64,000 nt of DNA from NCBI GenBank assembly GCA_945910005.1, contig CAMDTW010000545.1, forward strand, positions 60,925 to 124,924, given 5' to 3'. Both the position numbers and the translations under genes were made by a program. This document shows positions 34,957 to 45,817 of this stretch, piece by piece. The stretch is from Isoperla grammatica (taxonomy: Eukaryota; Arthropoda; Insecta; Plecoptera; Perlodidae). Position 1 is the first letter of the stretch. Each line of letters begins with the position of its first letter. A model generated the notes under the pieces. That model worked only from the letters and a program-made list of their open reading frames with translations. It was not told where the DNA came from and made no database searches.

Positions 34957-36200
34957 GGGATTCCTAAGGGTTTCAACCAAAGTTGACAAATCGTTGTTTT
35001 AGAGCGTTTCAGGCTCTAATAAGCACAATTTGTCCATTTCGTCACATTTTCGATATCTTCTATAGAAGTTAGACCCTCCGTCGAAAAATAAGAATTATAG
35101 GTTGCATTCTTCAAGAGTATAATGAAAATGCATAAATTGAGTTTTTTCGTCGTTTTTGGTTAAAATATGGATAAAATATAGAAATTGGCTGATTTCAGTC
35201 TATCTACCACAAACTTTGAGTTTTAAGAGGAATCTTGCATACAGCTGGGATTCCTAAGGGTTTCAACCAAAGTTGACAAATCGTTGTTTTAGAGCGTTTC
35301 AGGCTCCAATAAGCACAATTTTTCCATTTCGTCACATTTCGATAACTTCTATAGAAGTAACACCCTCCGTTGAAAAATAAGAATTATAGGCTGCATTCTT
35401 CAAGAGTATAATGAAAATGCATAAATTGAGTTTTTTCGTCGTTTTTGGTTAAAATATGCATAAAATATAAAAGATGGCTGATTTAAGTCTATCTACCACA
35501 AACTTCCAGTTTTAAGAGGAATCTTGCATACGGCTGGGATTCCTAAGGGTTTACACCAAATTGCACAAATCGTTGTTTTAGAGCGTTTCAGGCTCCAATA
35601 AGCACAATTTGTCCATTTCGTCACATTTCGATAACTTCTATAGAAGTTACACCCTCCGTTGAAAAATAAGAATTATAGGCTGCATTCTTCAAGAGTATAA
35701 TGAAAATGCATAAATTGAGTTTTTTCGTCGTTTTTGGTAAAAATATGCATAAAATATAGAAATTGGCTGATTTCAGTGTATCTACCACAAACTTCCAGTT
35801 TTAAGAGGAATCTTGCATACGGCTGGGATTCCTAAGGGTTTCAACCAAAGTTGACAAATCGTTGTTTTAGAGCGTTTCAGGTTCCAATAAGCACAATTTG
35901 TCCATTTCGTCACATTTCGATAACTACTTTAGAAGTTACACCAACCGTTGAAAAATAATAATGTTAGTGTGCATTCTGAAAGAGTATTATGAAAATGCAT
36001 AAATTGAGTTTTTTGGTCGTTTTTGGTTAAAATATGCATAAAATATAGAAATTGGCTGATTTTAGTCTATCTACCACAAACTTCCAGTTTTAAGAGGAAT
36101 CTTGCATACGGCCGGGATTCCTAAGGGTTTCAACCAAAGTTGACAAATCGTTGTTTTAGAGCGTTTCAGGCTCCAATAAGCACAATTTGTCCATTTTGTC
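34957..36200 (+). repeat. Block R, copy R3
   Basis: Third copy of the five-monomer R unit, at 2310-2311 bp from R2. It has CTTTGAG, CAATTTTTCC at about 35319, AAAAGATGG at 35469, GTTTACACC, h with GGTTCCAATAAG, and GGCCGGG with CATTTTGTCAC and GATAAATTC. CACATTTTCGATATC near 35047 has an extra T; this is the last of the dense indels. From about 35310 it is also the left part of block A, which is copied again at 40.8 kb. Confidence 0.8.
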
Positions 36201-37715
36201 ACATTTCGATAAATTCTATAGAAGTTACACCCTCCGTTGAAAAATAAGAATTATAGGCTGCATTCTTCAAGAGTATAATGAAAATGCATAAATTGAGTTT
36301 TTTCGTCGTTTTTGGTTACAATATGCATAAAATATAGAAATTGGCTGATTTTAGTCTATCTACCACAAACTTCCAGTTTTAAGAGGAATCTTGCATACGG
36401 CTGGGATTCCTAAGGATTTCAACCAAATCGCACCAATCGTTGTTTTAGAGCGTTTCAGGGTTCAATAAGCACAATTTGTCCATTTCGTCACATTTCGATA
36501 ACTTCTATAGAAGTTACACCCTCCGTTGAAAAATAAGAATTATAGGCTGCATTCTTCAAGAGTATAATGAAAATGCGTAAATTGAGTTTTTTCGTCGTTT
36601 TTGGTTAAAATATGCATAAAATATAGAAATTGGCTGATTTCAGTCTATCTACCACAAACTTCCAGTTTTAAGAGGAATCTTGCATACGGCCGGGATTCCT
36701 AAGGGTTTCAACCTAGGTTGACAAATGGTTGTTTTAGAGCGTTTCAGGCTCCAATAAGCACAATTTGTCCATTTCGTCACATTTCGATAACTCCTATAGA
36801 AGTTACACCCTCCGTTGAAAAATAAGAATTATAGGCTGCATTCTTCAAGAGTATAATGAAAATGCATAAATTGAGTTTTTTCGTCGTTTTTGGTTAAAAT
36901 ATGCATAGAATATAAAAATTGGCTGATTTTAGTCTATCTACCACAAACTTCCAGTTTTAAGAGGAATCTTGCATACGGCTGGGATTCCTAAGGGTTTCAA
37001 CCAAATCGCACAAATCGTTGTTTTAGAGCGTTTCAGGCTCCAATAAGCACAATTTGTCCATTTCGTCACATTTCGATAACTTCTATAGAAGTTACACCCT
37101 CCGTTGAAAAATAAGAATTATAGGCTGCATTCTTCAAGAGTATAATGAAAATGCGTAAATTGAGTTTTTTCGTCGTTTTTGGTTAAAATATGCATAAAAT
37201 ATAGAAATTGGCTGTTTTTAGTCTATCTACCACAAACTTCCAGTTTTAAGAGGAATCTTGCATACGGCCGGGATTCCTAAGGGTTTCAACCAAAGTTGAC
37301 AAATCGTTGTTTTAGAGCGTTTCAGGCTCCAATAAGCACAATTTGTCCATTTCGTCACATTTCGATATCTTCTATAGAAGTTACACCCTCCGTCGAAAAA
37401 TAAGAATTATAGGTTGCATTCTTCAAGAGTATAATGAAAATGCATAAATTGAGTTTTTTCTTCGTTTTTGGTTAAAATATGGATAAAATATAGAAATTGG
37501 CAAATTTCAGTCTATCTACCACAAACTTCGAGTTTTAAGAGGAATCTTGCATACAGCTGGGATTCCTAAGGGTTTCAACCAAAGTTGACAAATCGTTGTT
37601 TTAGAGTTTTTCAGGCTCCAATAAGCACAATTTGTCCATTTCGTCACATTTCGATAACTTCTATAGAAGTTACACCCTCCGTTGAAAAATAAGAATTATA
37701 GGCTGCATTCTTCAA
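35310..37715 (+). repeat. Block A (partner A' 40800-43205)
   Basis: Eight or so monomers copied at an offset of 5490 bp. Shared rare marks are CAATTTTTCC (35321/40811), AAAAGATGG (35469/40959), GGTTACAATATGC, GCACCAATCG, CCTAGGTTGACAAATGG (36712/42202), GGCTGTTTTTAG, TTGGCAAATTTCAG (37501/42991) and TTTTAGAGTTTTTCAGG (near 37604/43094). The match ends near 37715, where this copy goes to GAGTATTATG and A' to GAGTATAATG with TTTGTTTAAAATATG. Confidence 0.85.
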
Positions 37716-39160
37716 GAGTATTATGAAAATGCATAAATTGAGTTTTTTCGTCGTTTTTGGTAAAAATATGCATAAAATATAGAAATTGGCTGATTTCAGT
37801 GTATCTACCACAAACTTCCAGTTTTAAGAGGAATCTTGCATACGGCTGGGATTCCTAAGGGTTTCAACCAAAGTTGACAAATCGTTGTTTTAGAGCGTTT
37901 CAGGCTCCAATAAGCACAATTTGTCCATTTCGTCACATTTCGATAACTACTTTAGAAGTTACACCAACCGTTGAAAAATAATAATGTTAGTGTGCATTCT
38001 GAAAGAGTATTATGAAAATGCATAAATTGAGTTTTTTGGTCGTTTTTGGTTAAAATATGCATAAAATATAGAAATTGGCTGATTTTAGTCTATCTACCAC
38101 AAACTTCCAGTTTTAAGAGGAATCTTGCATACGGCCGGGATTCCTAAGGGTTTCAACCAAAGTTGACAAATCGTTGTTTTAGAGCGTTTCAGGCTCCAAT
38201 AAGCACAATTTGTCCATTTCGTCACATTTCGATAACTTCCATAGAAGTTACACCCTCCGTTGAAAAATAAGAATTATAGGCTGCATTCTTCAAGAGTATA
38301 ATGAAAATGCATAAATTGAGTTTTTTCGTCGTTTTTGGTTAAAATATGCATAAAAAATAGAAATTGGCCGATTTCAGTCTATCTACCACAAACTTCCAGT
38401 TTAAAGAGGAATCTTGCATAAGGCCGGGATTCCTAAGGGTTTCAACCAAAGTTGACAAATCGTTGTTTTAGAGCGTTTCAGGCTCTAATAAGCACAATTT
38501 GTCCATTTCGTCACATTTCGATATCTTCTATAGAAGTTAGACCCTCCGTCGAAAAATAAGAATTATAGGTTGCATTCTTCAAGAGTATAATGAAAATGCA
38601 TAAATTGAGTTTTTTCGTCGTTTTTGGTTAAAATATGGATAAAATATAGAAATTGGCTGATTTCAGTCTATCTACCACAAACTTCGAGTTTTAAGAGGAA
38701 TCTTGCATACAGCTGGGATTCCTAAGGGTTTCAACCAAAGTTGACAAATCGTTGTTTTAGAGCGTTTCAGGCTCCAATAAGCACAATTTGTCCATTTCGT
38801 CACATTTCGATAACTTCTATAGAAGTAACACCCTCCGTTGAAAAATAAGAATTATAGGCTGCATTCTTCAAGAGTATAATGAAAATGCATAAATTGAGTT
38901 TTTTTGTCGTTTTTGGTTAAAATATGCATAAAATATAGAAATTGGCTGATTTAAGTCAATCTACCACAAACTTCCAGTTTTAAGAGGAATCTTGCATATG
39001 GCTGGGATTCCTAAGGGTTTACACCAAATTGCACAAATCGTTGTTTTAGAGCGTTTCAGGCTCCAATAAGCACAATTTGTCCATTTCGTCACATTTCGAT
39101 AACTACTTTAGAAGTTACACCCTCCGTTGAAAAATAAGAATTATAGGCTGCATTCTTCAA
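37716..39160 (+). repeat. Block B: five monomers absent from the A'-C' copy
   Basis: 1445 bp, exactly five monomers, lie between A and C here and are missing between A' and C'. Offsets show this: A to A' is 5490 bp and C to C' is 4045 bp, a difference of 1445. B itself matches 27035-28430 (offset 10677-10680), including CAGTTTAAAGAGG and the i monomer at its right end. Its last monomer is a chimera: ACTACTTTAGAAG of subtype h followed by ordinary CACCCTCC (39107-39125). Confidence 0.85.
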
Positions 39161-40800
39161 GAGTATAATGAAAATGCATAAATTGAGTTTTTTCGTCGTT
39201 TTTGGTTAAAATATGCATAAAATATAAAAATTGGCTGATTTTAGTCTATCTACCACAAACTTCCAGTTTTAAGAGGAATCTTGCATACTGCTGGGATTCC
39301 TAAGGGTTTCAACCAAATTGCACAAATCGTTGTTTTAGAGCGTTTCAGGCTCCAATAAGCACAATTTGTCCATTTCGTCACATTTCGATAACTTCTATAG
39401 AAGTTACACCCTCCGTTGAAAAATAAGAATTATAGGCTGCATTCTTCAAGAGTATAATGAAAATGCATAAATTGAGTTTTTTCGTCGTTTTTGGTTAAAA
39501 TATGCATAAAATATAGAAATTGGCTGATTTTAGTCTATCTACCACAAACTTCCAGTTTTAAGAGGAATCTTGCATACGGCTGGGATTCCTAAGGGTTTCA
39601 ACCAAATTGCACAAATCGTTGTTTTAGAGCGTTTAAGGCTCCAATAAGCACAATTTGTCCATTTCGTCACATTTCGATAACTGCTATAGAAGTTACACCC
39701 TCCGTCGAAAAATAAGAATTATAGGTTGCATTCTCAAGAGTATAATGAAAATGCATAAATTGAGTTTTTTCGTCGTTTTTGGTTAAAATATGCATAAAAA
39801 ATAGAAATTGGCTGATTTCAGTCTATCTACCACAAACTTCCAGTTTTAAGAGGAATCTTGCATAAGGCCGGGATTCCTAAGGGTTTCAACCAAAGTTGAC
39901 AAATCGTTGTTTTAGAGCGTTTCAGGCTCTAATAAGCACAATTTGTCCATTTCGTCACATTTCGATATCTTCTATAGAAGTTACACCCTCCGTCGAAAAA
40001 TAAGAATTATAGGTTGCATTCTTCAAGAGTATAATGAAAATGCATAAATTGAGTTTTTTCGTCGTTTTTGGTTAAAATATGGATAAAATATAGAAATTGG
40101 CTGATTTCAGTCTATCTACCACAAACTTCGAGTTTTAAGAGGAATCTTGCATACAGCTGGGATTCCTAAGGGTTTCAACCAAAGTTGACAAATCGTTGTT
40201 TTAGAGCGTTTCAGGCTCCAATAAGCACAATTTGTCCATTTCGTCACATTTCGATATCTTCTATAGAAGTTACACCCTCCGTCGAAAAATAAGAATTATA
40301 GGTTGCATTCTTCAAGAGTATAATGAAAATGCATAAATTGAGTTTTTTCTTCGTTTTTTGTTAAAATATGGATAAAATATAGAAATTGGCTGATTTCAGT
40401 CTATCTACCACAAACTTCGAGTTTTAAGAGGAATCTTGCATACAGCTGGGATTCCTAAGGGTTTCAACCAAAGTTGACAAATCGTTGTTTTAGAGCGTTT
40501 CAGGCTCCAATTAGCACAATTTGTCCATTTCGTCACATTTCGATAACTTCTATAGAAGTTACACCCTCCGTTGAAAAATAAGAATTATAGGCTGCATTCT
40601 TCAAGAGTATAATGAAAATGCATAAATTGAGTTTTTTCGTCGTTTTTGGTTAAAATATGCATAAAATATAAAAATTGGCTGATTTTAGTCTATCTACCAC
40701 AAATTTCCAGTTTTAAGAGGAATCTTGCATACGGCTGGGATTCCTAAGGGTTTCAACCAAATTGCACAAATCGTTGTTTTAGAGCGTTTCAGGCTCCAAT
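39161..40800 (+). repeat. Block C (partner C' 43206-44845)
   Basis: Copied at an offset of 4045 bp. Shared marks are GTTTAAGGCTCC (39631/43676), ATAACTGCTATAG, TTTTTTCTTCGTTTTTTG, CCAATTAG (40507/44552) and CACAAATTTCCAG. The 4045-bp offset equals 14 monomers minus one base for the g copy. Differences are minor: CATACTGCTGGG near 39285 here, and GAGTGTTTCAGG near 43962 in the partner. Confidence 0.85.
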
Positions 40801-43205
40801 AAGCACAATTTTTCCATTTCGTCACATTTCGATAACTTCTATAGAAGTAACACCCTCCGTTGAAAAATAAGAATTATAGGCTGCATTCTTCAAGAGTATA
40901 ATGAAAATGCATAAATTGAGTTTTTTCGTCGTTTTTGGTTAAAATATGCATAAAATATAAAAGATGGCTGATTTAAGTCTATCTACCACAAACTTCCAGT
41001 TTTAAGAGGAATCTTGCATACGGCTGGGATTCCTAAGGGTTTACACCAAATTGCACAAATCGTTGTTTTAGAGCGTTTCAGGCTCCAATAAGCACAATTT
41101 GTCCATTTCGTCACATTTCGATAACTTCTATAGAAGTTACACCCTCCGTTGAAAAATAAGAATTATAGGCTGCATTCTTCAAGAGTATAATGAAAATGCA
41201 TAAATTGAGTTTTTTCGTCGTTTTTGGTAAAAATATGCATAAAATATAGAAATTGGCTGATTTCAGTGTATCTACCACAAACTTCCAGTTTTAAGAGGAA
41301 TCTTGCATACGGCTGGGATTCCTAAGGGTTTCAACCAAAGTTGACAAATCGTTGTTTTAGAGCGTTTCAGGTTCCAATAAGCACAATTTGTCCATTTCGT
41401 CACATTTCGATAACTACTTTAGAAGTTACACCAACCGTTGAAAAATAATAATGTTAGTGTGCATTCTGAAAGAGTATTATGAAAATGCAATAAATTGAGT
41501 TTTTTGGTCGTTTTTGGTTAAAATATGCATAAAATATAGAAATTGGCTGATTTTAGTCTATCTACCACAAACTTCCAGTTTTAAGAGGAATCTTGCATAC
41601 GGCCGGGATTCCTAAGGGTTTCAACCAAAGTTGACAAATCGTTGTTTTAGAGCGTTTCAGGCTCCAATAAGCACAATTTGTCCATTTTGTCACATTTCGA
41701 TAAATTCTATAGAAGTTACACCCTCCGTTGAAAAATAAGAATTATAGGCTGCATTCTTCAAGAGTATAATGAAAATGCATAAATTGAGTTTTTTCGTCGT
41801 TTTTGGTTACAATATGCATAAATATAGAAATTGGCTGATTTTAGTCTATCTACCACAAACTTCCAGTTTTAAGAGGAATCTTGCATACGGCTGGGATTCC
41901 TAAGGATTTCAACCAAATCGCACCAATCGTTGTTTTAGAGCGTTTCAGGCTTCAATAAGCACAATTTGTCCATTTCGTCACATTTCGATAACTTCTATAG
42001 AAGTTACACCCTCCGTTGAAAAATAAGAATTATAGGCTGCATTCTTCAAGAGTATAATGAAAATGCGTAAATTGAGTTTTTTCGTCGTTTTTGGTTAAAA
42101 TATGCATAAAATATAGAAATTGGCTGATTTCAGTCTATCTACCACAAACTTCCAGTTTTAAGAGGAATCTTGCATACGGCCGGGATTCCTAAGGGTTTCA
42201 ACCTAGGTTGACAAATGGTTGTTTTAGAGCGTTTCAGGCTCCAATAAGCACAATTTGTCCATTTCGTCACATTTCGATAACTCCTATAGAAGTTACACCC
42301 TCCGTTGAAAAATAAGAATTATAGGCTGCATTCTTCAAGAGTATAATGAAAATGCATAAATTGAGTTTTTTCGTCGTTTTTGGTTAAAATATGCATAAAA
42401 TATAAAAATTGGCTGATTTTAGTCTATCTACCACAAACTTCCAGTTTTAAGAGGAATCTTGCATACGGCTGGGATTCCTAAGGGTTTCAACCAAATCGCA
42501 CAAATCGTTGTTTTAGAGCGTTTCAGGCTCCAATAAGCACAATTTGTCCATTTCGTCACATTTCGATAACTTCTATAGAAGTTACACCCTCCGTTGAAAA
42601 ATAAGAATTATAGGCTGCATTCTTCAAGAGTATAATGAAAATGCGTAAATTGAGTTTTTTCGTCGTTTTTGGTTAAAATATGCATAAAATATAGAAATTG
42701 GCTGTTTTTAGTCTATCTACCACAAACTTCCAGTTTTAAGAGGAATCTTGCATACGGCCGGGATTCCTAAGGGTTTCAACCAAAGTTGACAAATCGTTGT
42801 TTTAGAGCGTTTCAGGCTCCAATAAGCACAATTTGTCCATTTCGTCACATTTCGATATCTTCTATAGAAGTTACACCCTCCGTCGAAAAATAAGAATTAT
42901 AGGTTGCATTCTTCAAGAGTATAATGAAAATGCATAAATTGAGTTTTTTCTTCGTTTTTGGTTAAAATATGGATAGAATATAGAAATTGGCAAATTTCAG
43001 TCTATCTACCACAAACTTCGAGTTTTAAGAGGAATCTTGCATACAGCTGGGATTCCTAAGGGTTTCAACCAAAGTTGACAAATCGTTGTTTTAGAGTTTT
43101 TCAGGCTCCAATAAGCACAATTTGTCCATTTCGTCACATTTCGATAACTTCTATAGAAGTTACACCCTCCGTTGAAAAATAAGAATTATAGGCTGCATTC
43201 TTCAA
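40800..43205 (+). repeat. Block A' (second copy of A)
   Basis: Matches 35310-37715. Private differences include ATGCAATAAATTG near 41487, CATAAATATAG near 41819 (two bases lost) and ATATGGATAGAATATAG near 42971, while 36907 in block A has ATGCATAGAATATAA, not shared here. The left boundary lies within the monomer that begins near 40737: its start is C-like (ATTGCAC) and it becomes A-like at CAATTTTTCC. Confidence 0.83.
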
Positions 43206-44845
43206 GAGTATAATGAAAATGCATAAATTGAGTTTTTTCGTCGTTTTTGTTTAAAATATGCATAAAATATAAAAATTGGCTGATTTTAGTCTATCTACCA
43301 CAAACTTCCAGTTTTAAGAGGAATCTTGCATACGGCTGGGATTCCTAAGGGTTTCAACCAAATTGCACAAATCGTTGTTTTAGAGCGTTTCAGGCTCCAA
43401 TAAGCACAATTTGTCCATTTCGTCACATTTCGATAACTTCTATAGAAGTTACACCCTCCGTTGAAAAATAAGAATTATAGGCTGCATTCTTCAAGAGTAT
43501 AATGAAAATGCATAAATTGAGTTTTTTCGTCGTTTTTGGTTAAAATATGCATAAAATATAGAAATTGGCTGATTTTAGTCTATCTACCACAAACTTCCAG
43601 TTTTAAGAGGAATCTTGCATACGGCTGGGATTCCTAAGGGTTTCAACCAAATTGCACAAATCGTTGTTTTAGAGCGTTTAAGGCTCCAATAAGCACAATT
43701 TGTCCATTTCGTCACATTTCGATAACTGCTATAGAAGTTACACCCTCCGTCGAAAAATAAGAATTATAGGTTGCATTCTCAAGAGTATAATGAAAATGCA
43801 TAAATTGAGTTTTTTCGTCGTTTTTGGTTAAAATATGCATAAAAAATAGAAATTGGCTGATTTCAGTCTATCTACCACAAACTTCCAGTTTTAAGAGGAA
43901 TCTTGCATAAGGCCGGGATTCCTAAGGGTTTCAACCAAAGTTGACAAATCGTTGTTTTAGAGTGTTTCAGGCTCTAATAAGCACAATTTGTCCATTTCGT
44001 CACATTTCGATATCTTCTATAGAAGTTACACCCTCCGTCGAAAAATAAGAATTATAGGTTGCATTCTTCAAGAGTATAATGAAAATGCATAAATTGAGTT
44101 TTTTCGTCGTTTTTGGTTAAAATATGGATAAAATATAGAAATTGGCTGATTTCAGTCTATCTACCACAAACTTCGAGTTTTAAGAGGAATCTTGCATACA
44201 GCTGGGATTCCTAAGGGTTTCAACCAAAGTTGACAAATCGTTGTTTTAGAGCGTTTCAGGCTCCAATAAGCACAATTTGTCCATTTCGTCACATTTCGAT
44301 ATCTTCTATAGAAGTTACACCCTCCGTCGAAAAATAAGAATTATAGGTTGCATTCTTCAAGAGTATAATGAAAATGCATAAATTGAGTTTTTTCTTCGTT
44401 TTTTGTTAAAATATGGATGAAATATAGAAATTGGCTGATTTCAGTCTATCTACCACAAACTTCGAGTTTTAAGAGGAATCTTGCATACAGCTGGGATTCC
44501 TAAGGGTTTCAACCAAAGTTGACAAATCGTTGTTTTAGAGCGTTTCAGGCTCCAATTAGCACAATTTGTCCATTTCGTCACATTTCGATAACTTCTATAG
44601 AAGTTACACCCTCCGTTGAAAAATAAGAATTATAGGCTGCATTCTTCAAGAGTATAATGAAAATGCATAAATTGAGTTTTTTCGTCGTTTTTGGTTAAAA
44701 TATGCATAAAATATAAAAATTGGCTGATTTTAGTCTATCTACCACAAATTTCCAGTTTTAAGAGGAATCTTGCATACGGCTGGGATTCCTAAGGGTTTCA
44801 ACCAAATTGCACAAATCGTTGTTTTAGAGCGTTTCAGGCTCCAAT
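43206..44845 (+). repeat. Block C' (second copy of C)
   Basis: Matches 39161-40800, directly joined to A' with no B. The joint near 43205 is seamless: TAGAGTTTTTCAGG monomer of A type, then TTTGTTTAAAATATGC and ATATAAAAATTGG. ATATGGATGAAATATAG near 44411 is private. Confidence 0.83.
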
Positions 44846-45647
44846 AAGCACAATTTGTCCATTTCGTCACATTTCGATAACTTCTATAGAAGTTACACCC
44901 TCCGTTGAAAAATAAGAATTATAGGCTGCATTCTTCAAGAGTATAATGAAAATGCATAAATTGAGTTTTTTCGTCGTTTTTGGTTAAAATATGCATAAAA
45001 TATAGAAATTGGCTGATTTTAGTCTATCTACCACAAACTTCCAGTTTTAAGAGGAATCTTGCATACGGCTGGGATTCCTAAGGGTTTCAACCAAATTGCA
45101 CAAATCGTTGTTTTAGAGCGTTTCAGGCTCCAATAAGCACAATTTGTCCATTTCGTCACATTTCGATAACTTCTATAGAAGTTACACCCTCCGTCGAAAA
45201 ATAAGAATTATAGGTTGCATTCTCAAGAGTATAATGAAAATGCATAAATTGAGTTTTTTCGTCGTTTTTGGTTAAAATATGCATAAAAAATAGAAATTGG
45301 CCGATTTCAGTCTATCTACCACAAACTTCCAGTTTTAAGAGGAATCTTGCATAAGGCCGGGATTCCTAAGGGTTTCAACCAAAGTTGACAAATCGTTGTT
45401 TTAGAGCGTTTCAGGCTCTAATAAGCACAATTTGTCCATTTCGTCACATTTCGATAGCTTCTATAGAAGTTAGACCCTCCGTCGAAAAATAAGAATTATA
45501 GGTTGCATTCTTCAAGAGTATAATGAAAATGCATAAATTGAGTTTTTTCGTCGTTTTTGGTTAAAATATGGATAAAATATAGAAATTGGCTGATTTCAGT
45601 CTATCTACCACAAACTTCGAGTTTTAAGAGGAATCTTGCATACAGCT
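44846..45647 (+). repeat. Satellite copies leading to the truncated monomer
   Basis: Nearly three ordinary monomers: an ATTGCAC copy, a g copy with GGCCGATTTCAG, and a b copy with GTTAGACCC and GATAGCTTC (a private change near 45455). Nothing other than satellite is seen. Confidence 0.75.
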
Positions 45648-45817
45648 GGGATTCCTAAGGGTTTCAACCAAAGTTGACAAATCGTTGTATAATGAAAATG
45701 CATAAATTGAGTTTTTTTCGTCGTTTTTGGTTAAAATATGCATAAAAAATAGAAATTGGCTGATTTCAGTATATCTACCACAAACTTCCAGTTTTAAGAG
45801 GAATCTTGCATAAGGCC
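45648..45817 (+). repeat. Truncated monomer (170 bp, 120-bp internal deletion)
   Basis: The monomer starts normally (CAGCTGGGATTCC, GTTGACAAATCGTTG) and at 45687/45688 jumps to TATAATGAAAATGC. The missing part runs from TTTTAGAGCG through TTCAAGAG, 120 bp, so the palindrome and the CACCCTCCG region are lost. A T run one longer than usual brings the monomer to 170 bp. Only a single T of homology exists at the joint, so this is not an in-register exchange. It sits immediately left of the 17-monomer tandem duplication and is not copied with it. Confidence 0.88.

Larger units (their letters stand above)
19370..35060. other. Stretch rich in single-base indels
   Basis: Between about 19.37 and 35.05 kb there are more than thirty one- or two-base insertions or losses relative to the monomer consensus, many in homopolymers (T runs, A runs, CCC) and most not shared by any other copy. 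The 19 kb before it and the 29 kb after it have only a handful each (for example 14661, 41487, 41819, 54907, 61023, 62759, 63555). Because duplicated partners on either side are clean, the excess looks positional and may be a consensus-quality effect rather than biology. Confidence 0.65.

Noticed and set aside
36712..36717. CCTAGG hexamer as a special integration site
   Set aside because: A small AAAG to TAGG change explains it, and it is found in only six copies related by duplication.
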